64,000 bases of DNA from Halomonas alkalisoli. GTDB taxonomy: Bacteria > Pseudomonadota > Gammaproteobacteria > Pseudomonadales > Halomonadaceae. Where the stretch lies: the NCBI RefSeq assembly GCF_021412585.1, contig NZ_JAKCMI010000016.1, positions 1 to 64,000 on the forward strand. Direction: 5' to 3'. Position 1 is the stretch's first letter. Each line of letters starts with the position of its first letter. The position numbers were made by a program, and so were the translations under genes. This document shows positions 35,109 through 43,419 of this stretch, in pieces. The notes under the pieces were generated by a model, which was not told the origin of the DNA, did no database searches, and was given only the letters and a program-made list of their open reading frames with translations.

Positions 35109-36080
35109 CTATTTAAACAACTTCCCGTAGATGAACCTTAATGAAGATTTAACCGGAGACGGGAGAAATTTGGTTTGGTGTTTCATTCTTGCGACTATCG
35201 GCGCAGGGTGAGAATATAGCCCATGAATTACTGAAGCTTGATAAACGACATTGCGACTGGAACAGTAAACAGGCTTCCCGCTTCTCTTGAATATGCCCAG
35301 CGCTTGAGTCCCATCAGGCTCAATAAAGAACTCAAGCCTGCTGCTTTTATAATAAGCAGCCTTCTCTTTAGCGGCTTCCAACCGATTGGAAAAACCTCTC
35401 CCTGGCTTGTCACCGAGAAAGACCAGGCTGTCATAGCTGATACCACGACCTGCTAGCCATGCCTCAATTTCACCTCTATTCGCCTCTCCTTCTACTGATA
35501 CCAGGGAGTGAACGTGGGTATCCAGAAGGGGAGAAAAATCATTAGTTATCACTCCATCCGTCTCTCCATGACCTCTTCCCTCCCGGCTCAGGATTCCCGC
35601 CACCTCCCTGTCAATGGAGATACAGCTTCTGGAGAGGATGGGGTGATGGAATATGTTCCACTCGAATACCCGTGGGTGAGGCACGTACTCCAGATAGAGA
35701 TCGATATCATTTCGCCCGCGAATGGACGAGTAAATGGCCAGCTCTACGATATCGCCAGTATAGGAAGTTGGAATACTTTTCCGTGCCAACTTCATGGATT
35801 TACCAGAATAGATACTATCGTCGACAAGCAATACCTTCCTGGCATCCCATGCTGTATCTAATTCCTTGGAAACCTTTCTGGTCACACCACTCTTAAGCTG
35901 TCCACCTTTTGCAAATGAAACAATATCAATACAGTGCAGATTCAACCCCAATGCGATCATGTAAGCGGGAATCATACCGCTCCTGGGTATACCAACAACC
36001 AGGTCGACATCTAGCGCATGAAGTGCCCCTACATTCTTTCTTATATCATCACTCAAGTCTGAGTAAGTCTTGAAATTCAT
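35109..36080 (-). CDS. phosphoribosyltransferase-like protein fused to a HAD-like domain
   Basis: 323 residues. The N-terminal ~150 residues have a type I phosphoribosyltransferase layout: VVGIPRSGMIPAYMIAL (about 29-45) and the PRPP-binding loop VLLVDDSIYSGKSM (about 83-96). After FEWNIFHHPILSRSCISID the C-terminal half resembles the HAD-like segment of similar proteins from polysaccharide loci, where I expect CxDIDGVL. Here the stretch reads CISIDREVAG, so the first Asp of the pair appears replaced by Ser. The role in polysaccharide synthesis is unknown; a phosphoribosyl decoration is a guess. Low GC. Confidence 0.65.
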   Translation of the reverse strand: MNFKTYSDLSDDIRKNVGALHALDVDLVVGIPRSGMIPAYMIALGLNLHCIDIVSFAKGGQLKSGVTRKVSKELDTAWDARKVLLVDDSIYSGKSMKLARKSIPTSYTGDIVELAIYSSIRGRNDIDLYLEYVPHPRVFEWNIFHHPILSRSCISIDREVAGILSREGRGHGETDGVITNDFSPLLDTHVHSLVSVEGEANRGEIEAWLAGRGISYDSLVFLGDKPGRGFSNRLEAAKEKAAYYKSSRLEFFIEPDGTQALGIFKRSGKPVYCSSRNVVYQASVIHGLYSHPAPIVARMKHQTKFLPSPVKSSLRFIYGKLFK

Positions 36081-36111
36081 AAGGATTCCAGGGCCGATAG
36101 TAAGGAATAAC

Positions 36112-37053
36112 TCAACCGAGCCACGACCACCTTGACTTTCGCAACAGTCGCAACCCCTTGAACAGCCGATCAGGCAAAATCAACGACACTAAAGGTATAA
36201 ACTGACGAGGCCTAAGTCCAAGAAAAGACAGCCCCCACACATCCTCTGCCACTGGCAGCCCACAACTCTTCTTTTCCACCGCCCAGGCAATGGCCTTCCT
36301 GTTGACCGCCGCTTTCAACCTGGTTCGATCGAGGAAATTCAGCTCGCCCACTTCCTCCACCAACAGCTCGACACTGGGATGCCCCCCCCGCAAGTTCAGT
36401 GTATTCCTGGTAACTTCCCTGGAATCCATTGTCCAGAAACTGGTTACTTCTTCATTATAATAAATGGCTTCGAGTTGACACAACGCCTTCAACCAGAGAT
36501 ACACATCGCCCCCCCGCCGAAACCGGCCTTCCGGAAACCCTCCAATGGAAAAAAAGAATGGCTTGTGCATGCAGACACCATTCATATGAATGAAGTCTGC
36601 AACGGTAAAGGCCGCCAAGGCTTCTTTTCGAGAAACCCTCCCGGTATCAAAGACTTTTTTACGACCTGACTTTTTTCCCTGATGAATTTTTTCATAAGCA
36701 TTCACCAGAAACTGAACATCTGGATTTTCCTGAATAGCCTCATGAAAATTCTGCAAGTGGTTGGGCAAAAGAAGATCGTCGGCATCAAGAAACACGACCC
36801 AGTCCGCTCTTGCCTGAGAGACGCCGTGGTTCCTTGCCGCATAACCACCAGGGCCTGGAGTGGATCTTCTATAGACTCTCACAAGCCCCTTTCCCTCATG
36901 GCGCTTCAGTAGCGCCGCTGAGCGGTCCGTCGAACAATCGTCAATAGCAACGACTTCGAAATCCCGAAAGGTCTGTTGATACGCCGAAGACAACGCCGCA
37001 TCGAGAGAGACTTCTTTGTTATGCACAGGCACGACAATAGTAAAGAAAGGCAT
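36112..37053 (-). CDS. family 2 glycosyltransferase (paralogue of 38915-39835)
   Basis: 313 residues, GT-A fold: FTIVVPVHNKEVSLDAAL, AIDDCSTDRSAALL, PGPGGYAARNHGVSQA and the DxD in FLDADDLLLPNHL (about 92-104). The product at 38915-39835 shares this layout throughout, including FIHMNG, GGFPEGRFRRGGDVYLWLKALC and the tail xxAVNRKxxxWAVEKK. The two genes bracket the tagF/tagD pair, so they probably arose by duplication and add related sugars. Low GC compared with the flanks. Confidence 0.82.
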   Translation of the reverse strand: MPFFTIVVPVHNKEVSLDAALSSAYQQTFRDFEVVAIDDCSTDRSAALLKRHEGKGLVRVYRRSTPGPGGYAARNHGVSQARADWVVFLDADDLLLPNHLQNFHEAIQENPDVQFLVNAYEKIHQGKKSGRKKVFDTGRVSRKEALAAFTVADFIHMNGVCMHKPFFFSIGGFPEGRFRRGGDVYLWLKALCQLEAIYYNEEVTSFWTMDSREVTRNTLNLRGGHPSVELLVEEVGELNFLDRTRLKAAVNRKAIAWAVEKKSCGLPVAEDVWGLSFLGLRPRQFIPLVSLILPDRLFKGLRLLRKSRWSWLG

Positions 37054-37107
37054 TATCCACTCTACCTTTTTCGCATTAACAACAGAAAATTTAATACTTC
37101 CAGCCTT

Positions 37108-38289
37108 TCAAGCACGCAGATGATTCATTATTCTATTACACACATGGTCGTCATATAGAACACCATGTTTATTCAAGAAATTTTCCAGCTTGGCATCATA
37201 CTCGCCTTTCTGGATATCCTCCCAGGCTTCCGGCAGCTGTGACCAATACGAAATGACAGGCCCTGGTGAATCATGTAAATAATCCCCATAAATTCCCACA
37301 TCTCGATGCTGGTACTCGTCGAGATCCGGCGCCATCAGAATGATTGGCCGCTTGAGGCAGGCGTAATCGAACATCAGGCTCGAATAATCGGTGATAAGAA
37401 TATCGATTGCCGGCAGCAAGGCGTTGACATCCGGGATGCGTGTGATCGGGACTTCCCTGATACTCAGGGAGCTACGAACCAGCTCCTCTACGCCCACCAT
37501 GTTGAGCGAGGTGTGGCCACGTATCAGCAGCAACAGTCGGTTCTGTTCAAGCCAACCCAGCAATGACATCAACCTGTCGCCTTGGGCCACATCGAGCCGT
37601 CCCTTGCCTTGCATGCGCAGGGTCGGTGCGTAGAGAAGGATCCCTTTATAGTCACTGGCCTCAATCCCCTCTCGGCTCAGCAACTCCGCGGCATTTGCTC
37701 GAAAGGCGTTCCATCGAGGAAAACCGAATGCCTTGACCCGCTCGGGGGGGAGACCGAAAGCCGAGATCATACGCAATCTTCCCACTTCGGACGCTACCAG
37801 CACCTGGTCGGGGCGACGCTTCCCCGGCAGGATCCGGCGCAGATACTGATCGAAAAATACCGTCAGCTTCCCGATGCGCGTGGAGCGAGCGTCGCGCCCA
37901 AACCGCTTGAGCGGCGTGCCGTGAGTCAGGTTAATCAGCCTCCCCCCCAAGGACGCATGAGCATTGACGTCCTCCGAGGAGTGGGTCACCAGGAAGACGC
38001 CTGCTCGCAGTGAAATCAGGATACCGCGCAGTGAGTAGGCCAAAGCCGCTTCGCCCCCCTCTGCCCTGACCTGATCCACCAGCTGCGGGTCCCGGCTCAA
38101 CCACACGGCCCGCAACTCCGGCACATTATCTCGGACATAGCGGTAAAGGTAGCATGTGTTATCGGAATATTGACGGCCATGCCAGGCGCCGAAGACCCAC
38201 AGCTTTTCGTTGCGAGGATATATCAAACCGATCAAGCACAGAGGTAGCCAAAGAAGCTGCTGTGCCAGACGCACCAGATACGACGTCAT
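37108..38289 (-). CDS. TagF/TagB-like CDP-glycerol glycerophosphotransferase
   Basis: 393 residues. Typical CDP-glycerol:polyglycerophosphate transferase motifs: LTHGTPLKRFGRDAR (catalytic His near 139), LLYAPTLR, and DILITDYSSLMFDYACLKRPII near 305-326. The N-terminal ~25 residues are hydrophobic and may attach it to the membrane. It moves glycerol phosphate from CDP-glycerol to an acceptor, as in teichoic acid and some Gram-negative capsules. The donor would be made by the TagD-like protein encoded next door. Confidence 0.85.
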   Translation of the reverse strand: MTSYLVRLAQQLLWLPLCLIGLIYPRNEKLWVFGAWHGRQYSDNTCYLYRYVRDNVPELRAVWLSRDPQLVDQVRAEGGEAALAYSLRGILISLRAGVFLVTHSSEDVNAHASLGGRLINLTHGTPLKRFGRDARSTRIGKLTVFFDQYLRRILPGKRRPDQVLVASEVGRLRMISAFGLPPERVKAFGFPRWNAFRANAAELLSREGIEASDYKGILLYAPTLRMQGKGRLDVAQGDRLMSLLGWLEQNRLLLLIRGHTSLNMVGVEELVRSSLSIREVPITRIPDVNALLPAIDILITDYSSLMFDYACLKRPIILMAPDLDEYQHRDVGIYGDYLHDSPGPVISYWSQLPEAWEDIQKGEYDAKLENFLNKHGVLYDDHVCNRIMNHLRA

Positions 38290-38343
38290 CGTTATCTCCC
38301 GGCCAGGGGCCGAAGTGGCGGTTGGTGGGGTCCAGGGGGTATC

Positions 38344-38805
38344 TCAGGCGAAGTCCTTACGCAAGGCCTCCAGCACCTCGCAGGCATGCAGCAGGTCCTC
38401 ACGGGAAATGCTGGAAAAACGGTTGAGGGATCGCTTCAACTCAGTGGAAGAAATTCCCTCGGTACGCGGCAGGTAAATCACGTCACAGTAGGGTTTAAGG
38501 AAATCGAAACGGCCTTTCCAGTCTTCACCAATGGCGAAGATACTGACGTCATATCGCCTCACATCATCCAACTTCTGCTCCCAACTATGTTCCGGAATAA
38601 CCTCATCTACATAGCGAATAGCCCGGATTATTTCGGTACGCTGATCGTAGGGAATCAGTGTTTTCTTTCCCTTTTCCGCATTGAACTCCTCGGTTGATAC
38701 CGCCACGATAAGACGATCTCCCAGCTCAGCCAACCGCCGCAGTAACCGTAGATGACCTATGTGAAACATATCGAAGGTGCCGTAGGTAATTACCGTCTTG
38801 CTCAT
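38344..38805 (-). CDS. tagD: TagD-like glycerol-3-phosphate cytidylyltransferase
   Basis: 153 residues. Cytidylyltransferase signatures: TYGTFDMFHIGHLRLLRRL (about 7-25; GTFDxxHxGH) and the C-terminal EGISST (about 118-123). It makes CDP-glycerol from CTP and glycerol 3-phosphate. At 153 residues with a C-terminal extension of about 20 residues it is slightly longer than the B. subtilis enzyme (129). A related CDP-alcohol donor such as CDP-ribitol or CDP-choline cannot be excluded, but pairing with TagF favours glycerol. Confidence 0.85.
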   Translation of the reverse strand: MSKTVITYGTFDMFHIGHLRLLRRLAELGDRLIVAVSTEEFNAEKGKKTLIPYDQRTEIIRAIRYVDEVIPEHSWEQKLDDVRRYDVSIFAIGEDWKGRFDFLKPYCDVIYLPRTEGISSTELKRSLNRFSSISREDLLHACEVLEALRKDFA

Positions 38806-38914
38806 CGACTTTTCCTCGCAAATCCCCCCCCCTTATCCACTCAACCCTTCCAACCCATTCCTCCCTTTCCAGGCAGCGACCTCCTCTTGATAATGTTTCA
38901 TTCAATCAAGGCTT

Positions 38915-39835
38915 TCACTTAAGCCATTTTCTCAGCCTGCTATAGTACGGCTGAGGCACCATGAGCATGGCAGCATGAAGCCAGTGCCGCAGGCGCATGC
39001 TGCCCCACTTGAGAGAAGCCAGATCCTGCTTGATGGATAGTCCAAGCAGCTTCTTTTCCACCGCCCAGGAAAGCACCTTGCGGTTTACCGCTGCCCTCAG
39101 TTGTCGACGGTCATGCCATGTCAGCGATTTTTCGCACTCTTTAAGAACGTCAATGCTTGGATGAACATTCATCAAGTTACTCTTCTCGCGTGTCACGCCA
39201 CTGTGGTCCAGCAGCCACAGGCTGGTAACCGTATTGTCGTAGTGAATGGCTTCAAGCGCGCAGAGCGCCTTGAGCCAGAAATAGACATCTCCCCCCCTGC
39301 GGTATCGCTCGACGGGAAAACCGCCCAACGCCTGGAAGCGTTCTCGACGTATACAGGCACCATTCATGTGAATGAAATCGCAACGGGCGAAAGCAGCCAA
39401 TGCTTCATGTCGATTGAGCACACCCGCCGGTATGTCCTCGACCCGGGGAAGCCGCTGATGATCTTCCATCTTCTGGTAGGCATTGACGAATAGTTCTATC
39501 TCCGGATAGCGGGATATCCCGTCGGCAAAACAGGATAAATGATCGAACAGGAGCAGGTCATCGGCATCGAAAAAGACCAGCCACATGGCCCTTGCCTGCT
39601 CCGCGCCATGGTTACGAGCCGCATAACCACCCGGGCCAGGCGCTTCCCGTCGGTACAGGCGCAATTCGCCGGCCTCTTCATGGCGCTGCAATAGCTCGAG
39701 GGAGCCGTCGGTGGAACCATCATCCACGGCGATGATTTCAAAATTGCGGAAGGTCTGCTGGTAAAGGCACTCCAGAGAGGCCGACAGCGTCGCAATCTTG
39801 TTGTAGACAGGGACCACTACTGAGATAAGGGGCAC
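38915..39835 (-). CDS. family 2 glycosyltransferase (paralogue of 36112-37053)
   Basis: 306 residues with a GTG start directly after the previous gene's TAA. GT-A fold: ISVVVPVYNKIATLSASL, AVDDGSTDGSLELL, PGPGGYAARNHGAEQA and DxD in FFDADDLLLFDHL. It shares motif order and C-terminal half with the product at 36112-37053. Its GC content is nearer the genome average than that of its paralogue, so one copy may have been acquired or has drifted. Confidence 0.82.
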   Translation of the reverse strand: MPLISVVVPVYNKIATLSASLECLYQQTFRNFEIIAVDDGSTDGSLELLQRHEEAGELRLYRREAPGPGGYAARNHGAEQARAMWLVFFDADDLLLFDHLSCFADGISRYPEIELFVNAYQKMEDHQRLPRVEDIPAGVLNRHEALAAFARCDFIHMNGACIRRERFQALGGFPVERYRRGGDVYFWLKALCALEAIHYDNTVTSLWLLDHSGVTREKSNLMNVHPSIDVLKECEKSLTWHDRRQLRAAVNRKVLSWAVEKKLLGLSIKQDLASLKWGSMRLRHWLHAAMLMVPQPYYSRLRKWLK

Positions 39836-40792
39836 TTAGTGACTTCGCCTGTTATGCCGGCGATGGTAGAGCTCAGCCAGCTGCTTTCCGAAAAGGCGTC
39901 TTGCCAGGCGCCTGATTCCACGCCGAGCCCGCCGGACAGCCAGGCTCAACTCATAGCGCCCTCGGTGCCACAGCAGGGCTGCCCTGTTATTCGTTTCCAG
40001 TGCACGCATCATTCCCAGGTCGTAGTCATCTACGTCATGCCGGCGAGAACGCTTGAAGCGTTCCAGTTGGGAAAAGGAGACATAGCGCAGCTCACCCAAT
40101 TGAAAGTGACGATCCGGGTCCTCCAGCAACGCCTGGCAGCTGGCGCCGTGATGAATAAGCTCTCCATCGTTACGATGGATACAGGGACGACTTACCCGTT
40201 CAGGCTCTAGTGCAAGATAATCAAGACGTTGCGCCCTTCGCAGACCGTAGAGTTCCAGTACGATGCTTGCGTCCAGCAGAACCTGATCATGACGATAACC
40301 GTTGGAAGCCACGAAACAGGAAAAATAGGAAAGCCGTGCTCGGGTGACGTTGAAACGACCATAACGGGCATGGAGTAGAAAATGTCGTGAACTCTGATCC
40401 AGCAGCCAGCGCCCTACTCGGATCGAGTCAGCCAGAGCAAGTCCTCCCCACTGGCCCGTTTTGGCAGAAGCCCAAGTCGGAAGTATCTTCAAAGAGTCTC
40501 CCGGTAGCAGCACGGCGAATTCCAATACACCGCCACCTTTCGGCAGGGTGAGTTCCGTCAGTTCAGCAAGGTTCTTCCGTGCTCGTGCCGGAAATCGCAA
40601 ACACTCCCGATACAACACATCGCCCATGGAAGACAGGTTGTCTGGGCCAGTCGAGGCCTCTGGCGCGGCGTTGGGGGAACCACCACGCAGGACCAACCGC
40701 CACGCAGAGTTGTTCGCTTCCAGCCGCTCAAGTGCTGCACGCCGGGCAGCCGGCAAGCCGCCCGGGGGAGCCAAACCTGCATCCTCGACCAT
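39836..40792 (-). CDS. unknown protein, possibly nucleotidyltransferase-like
   Basis: 318 residues from ATG 40792, chosen for its strong GAGGAGG 6 nt upstream; the ORF extends 22 codons further with no ribosome site. I do not firmly recognise it. The central part (LLDASIVLELYGLRRAQRLDYLAL) and the later DPDRHFQLGELRYVSFSQLERFKRSRR followed by DVDDYDLGMM resemble proteins of polysaccharide loci with a degenerate nucleotidyltransferase fold; R...LDY could be the residual acidic site. The C-terminal tail is very basic. It is next to a second nucleotidyltransferase-like gene (40816-41523). Confidence 0.5.
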   Translation of the reverse strand: MVEDAGLAPPGGLPAARRAALERLEANNSAWRLVLRGGSPNAAPEASTGPDNLSSMGDVLYRECLRFPARARKNLAELTELTLPKGGGVLEFAVLLPGDSLKILPTWASAKTGQWGGLALADSIRVGRWLLDQSSRHFLLHARYGRFNVTRARLSYFSCFVASNGYRHDQVLLDASIVLELYGLRRAQRLDYLALEPERVSRPCIHRNDGELIHHGASCQALLEDPDRHFQLGELRYVSFSQLERFKRSRRHDVDDYDLGMMRALETNNRAALLWHRGRYELSLAVRRARRGIRRLARRLFGKQLAELYHRRHNRRSH

Positions 40793-40815
40793 GGCAAACC
40801 TCCTCGATGGTAAGG

Positions 40816-41523
40816 TCATTGTGCGACTGGGGACGTTACAAGCGCTTCGCGAATCCATTCATTGCGTCTTGCCATTTCCTTTAGAACATCAGGCAGGGGA
40901 CGCCATCGGCATTCGGCCAATAGCGCATCGACTCCCTCGAGCGTGATATCCAGCGCCCGCTCCCTATAGCTCGAGTGTTCATGAAGTTTCTTGATTTCGC
41001 CGACGTAATCATGATCCCTTGGCGAAATAACCTTAACGTTCAGTGTCGGGTCACGTGAAGGTATCCCTGACAGATACCCCTTCCTGTAGACGGCATGATA
41101 AGACAGCGACAGAAAATGCTCATCCGGCCCGGGCACCCTGGCGATGCCGTTCAACAATAATGCATTATCCAGAATAGACTTCGCATTACTTGGTGGATAG
41201 TAAGGCAACCCGTGTGAGTTCGTTCCCGAAAGGCCACTCACACTGTAGATATCGCAAGGCGTATCGTTTTCATTTCCAGCGACAGTGAGTAGCGAGGTAA
41301 GCTTTTTCACATCTTCATCGGCAACTAGAATATCGATATCCTCACCCGTCTGCACTGTGGGCAACGACTCAAACCATCGCAGCACAACATAGCGAATATT
41401 ATTATCTTTCAATATCTCCAGAAACCCCTGAACGCCGATATCACTGCTGATAAATCGACGATGGGACGTGGGACGGCCCAGCAGCCGATCGATGCGTCGT
41501 TTGACGGCTCTCTTGATTTTCAT
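40816..41523 (-). CDS. nucleotidyltransferase-like protein
   Basis: 235 residues. RYVVLRWFESLP (about 44-55) followed by GEDIDILVADEDVKKL (about 60-75) gives the G...DxD pattern of the DNA polymerase beta-type nucleotidyltransferase fold (Asp 62 and 64 as metal ligands). The rest (HGLPYYPPSNAKSILDNAL, FLSLSYHAVYRKGYLSGIPS, LAECRWRPLPDVLKEM) aligns block by block with the N-terminal ~225 residues of the neighbouring 622-residue protein, where the acidic pair is lost. So this copy may be the active one. The substrate is unknown. Confidence 0.6.
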   Translation of the reverse strand: MKIKRAVKRRIDRLLGRPTSHRRFISSDIGVQGFLEILKDNNIRYVVLRWFESLPTVQTGEDIDILVADEDVKKLTSLLTVAGNENDTPCDIYSVSGLSGTNSHGLPYYPPSNAKSILDNALLLNGIARVPGPDEHFLSLSYHAVYRKGYLSGIPSRDPTLNVKVISPRDHDYVGEIKKLHEHSSYRERALDITLEGVDALLAECRWRPLPDVLKEMARRNEWIREALVTSPVAQ

Positions 41524-41550
41524 TGACTAAGCACTCTTTTATAAACAGCG

Positions 41551-43419
41551 CTATTTCGCAACGGCCTGACGCCTGAGGCGCCTGATATAGCGTCGACCTG
41601 CCCGCTTCATGCCAGCTAGTGTCAGCGGCACCAGGAAGAAGGAGCGAATCACTACCAGTACCGGTCGTGGCAGCTCATGAAGGCATAGCAGGCGGGGCAG
41701 ACCGGTATAGGGGAGCCATCGGCGCAGGTAAGGCCGGTAACGCGCCGCTTGCGGCACGTCCCCGGCAAAGTCACCCGGTACGGCATACCAGGCGTAGTTC
41801 CCCTTCAAGGTGTCGACGCCACGTGGACCCGGCTGCAGGAATTCGAAATCGATGATCTTCAATCCCTGACAGGGGTCGTAGATCAGGTTGTGCGGGTTGA
41901 GGTCGATGCACTCGTAGCCAAGCCGGCGATAATGCAGGATCACATGTCTCAGGCGCTCTATGGCCCAGATGGGCAACATCCCGTGCCGATAGAAAGGTGC
42001 CCTGGGTGACAGGATTCGCTGAAGGTTGTCGGCATACCACTCGAACACCAGGTGCCGGGGGCCGATCTCGAGAATGCTAGAGACCTCCGGCAGCGCCTTG
42101 CCAAGCTCACGGGCCTGGATCTCCCGCTCCATGAAACGCTCTCTGCCAGGGCGAAAGGTCTTGCAGATGGCCTGGGTACCATGGAAGTCCACCAGTTCCA
42201 CCTTGGCGCGCCGAGCATGCTTGCTGAGATCGGCCAGCACGGGATAAGGCGTACGGTATGCGGCGTTACGCTGCCGGGCCTGTTCCAGAATCGCGTCTAT
42301 CCGGTCGGGTGCCACAACCGAAAGATACTCTACGGCCTGGGCGGCATTGTCCGATGAATGCAGGGGATTGCAGTGCTGCCGGGCCGGGCGATGACGGTTC
42401 ATGCGCCTGCGCATGCTCTCCTTTGCAGTGAACACGCGGGCATTATCGACCAGCTCGTTCGCTCCAGCAGCCTCGGACCGGCTCACGTCGGGATGAACAT
42501 CATGGATGACCAGCAGATGAGCGGGTAAGCCGCCACTGCAGGGAAAAGGCCCGCGCCCCCAGTTTCCTCCCCGGATCCGATCGGCCACACGGAGCCGATC
42601 CTCACTGTCGATAGCGAGCTCGCACAGCACATCAAAGCCATGGTGTTCGAGCGTTCTGCGAAAGGCATCGAGGTAGGGCAGTCCCTGTTCTCTCACCAAC
42701 ATTACAGCCAGGCCAGGCACTGCGTCCGGATAACCTCGATGGGCCAGGGCCACAATCTGCGCAACCCATGGATTGGCCTGGGATAGCTTGCTCAACGTGT
42801 CCGTGCTTGGTCGCCAACCCGACTCGGCCAACCGCTCGTCCAACTCCTCCAACCCCATCGCTTGAGGATTTGGCCAGAGTGCACACCGTTCGTTGAGCGC
42901 TTGAATAGCTTGGGCAAAAGGCGACATCCCGGCACTGGATGGCAAACCTGCGCGTATCGGCAAGCCACTCGACGTGCCAAGGTGATACACCGCTTCATGG
43001 CACATGGCGAGCAGACGCTGTTCATCGCTGGCCAGGTATGTGCCGGACCGCCCTGCCACCGCCAGCATCTCACGTGCACGACTGACGGGAAGCCAGGCCA
43101 CGCCATTCCGGTCGCTACCCGGCAGGCCACCCAGGGTAAAGAGTCGACAAGCAATGTCGCCATTGCGTCGCTGTGGCCGCAACAACTTCGTCACACGACC
43201 CAGGTCATGGTCCGACACCAGCAGGATCACCTCCTCGGCACCGGGCCATGGGACGTCGGCACCAGGCCAATTGAAGAAAAGATGATCTACCTGCATGGCC
43301 GCCAGGGCGTCAGCAAGTTCAGCGAAGCCCACGCCGCCTGCTATATAGCCACGATGACGAAAGCGTTGCTTGCCCGATAGCCGGCGCCCCAACGCCTTGA
43401 ATCTTTTTTGCATGCTCAT
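41551..43419 (-). CDS. large multidomain protein: nucleotidyltransferase-like + NDP-kinase-like + protein-kinase-like
   Basis: 622 residues from the ATG at 43419, which overlaps the upstream stop as ATGA with GGAA 8 nt before; the longer ORF runs over the neighbour's repeats. Residues ~20-225 parallel the 40816-41523 product, but the acidic site reads AEEVILLVSD instead of GEDIDILVAD. Residues ~232-380 look like a nucleoside-diphosphate kinase: LPYLDAFRRTLEHHGFDVL, then CNPLHSSDNAAQAVEYL with His354 where NDP kinases have HGSD. Residues ~390-550 look like a kinase fold: AICKTFRPG (Lys420), ECIDLNPHNLIYD (Asp506, Asn511) and IIDFEF (Asp524). The combination is new to me; targets are unknown. 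Confidence 0.6.
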   Translation of the reverse strand: MSMQKRFKALGRRLSGKQRFRHRGYIAGGVGFAELADALAAMQVDHLFFNWPGADVPWPGAEEVILLVSDHDLGRVTKLLRPQRRNGDIACRLFTLGGLPGSDRNGVAWLPVSRAREMLAVAGRSGTYLASDEQRLLAMCHEAVYHLGTSSGLPIRAGLPSSAGMSPFAQAIQALNERCALWPNPQAMGLEELDERLAESGWRPSTDTLSKLSQANPWVAQIVALAHRGYPDAVPGLAVMLVREQGLPYLDAFRRTLEHHGFDVLCELAIDSEDRLRVADRIRGGNWGRGPFPCSGGLPAHLLVIHDVHPDVSRSEAAGANELVDNARVFTAKESMRRRMNRHRPARQHCNPLHSSDNAAQAVEYLSVVAPDRIDAILEQARQRNAAYRTPYPVLADLSKHARRAKVELVDFHGTQAICKTFRPGRERFMEREIQARELGKALPEVSSILEIGPRHLVFEWYADNLQRILSPRAPFYRHGMLPIWAIERLRHVILHYRRLGYECIDLNPHNLIYDPCQGLKIIDFEFLQPGPRGVDTLKGNYAWYAVPGDFAGDVPQAARYRPYLRRWLPYTGLPRLLCLHELPRPVLVVIRSFFLVPLTLAGMKRAGRRYIRRLRRQAVAK

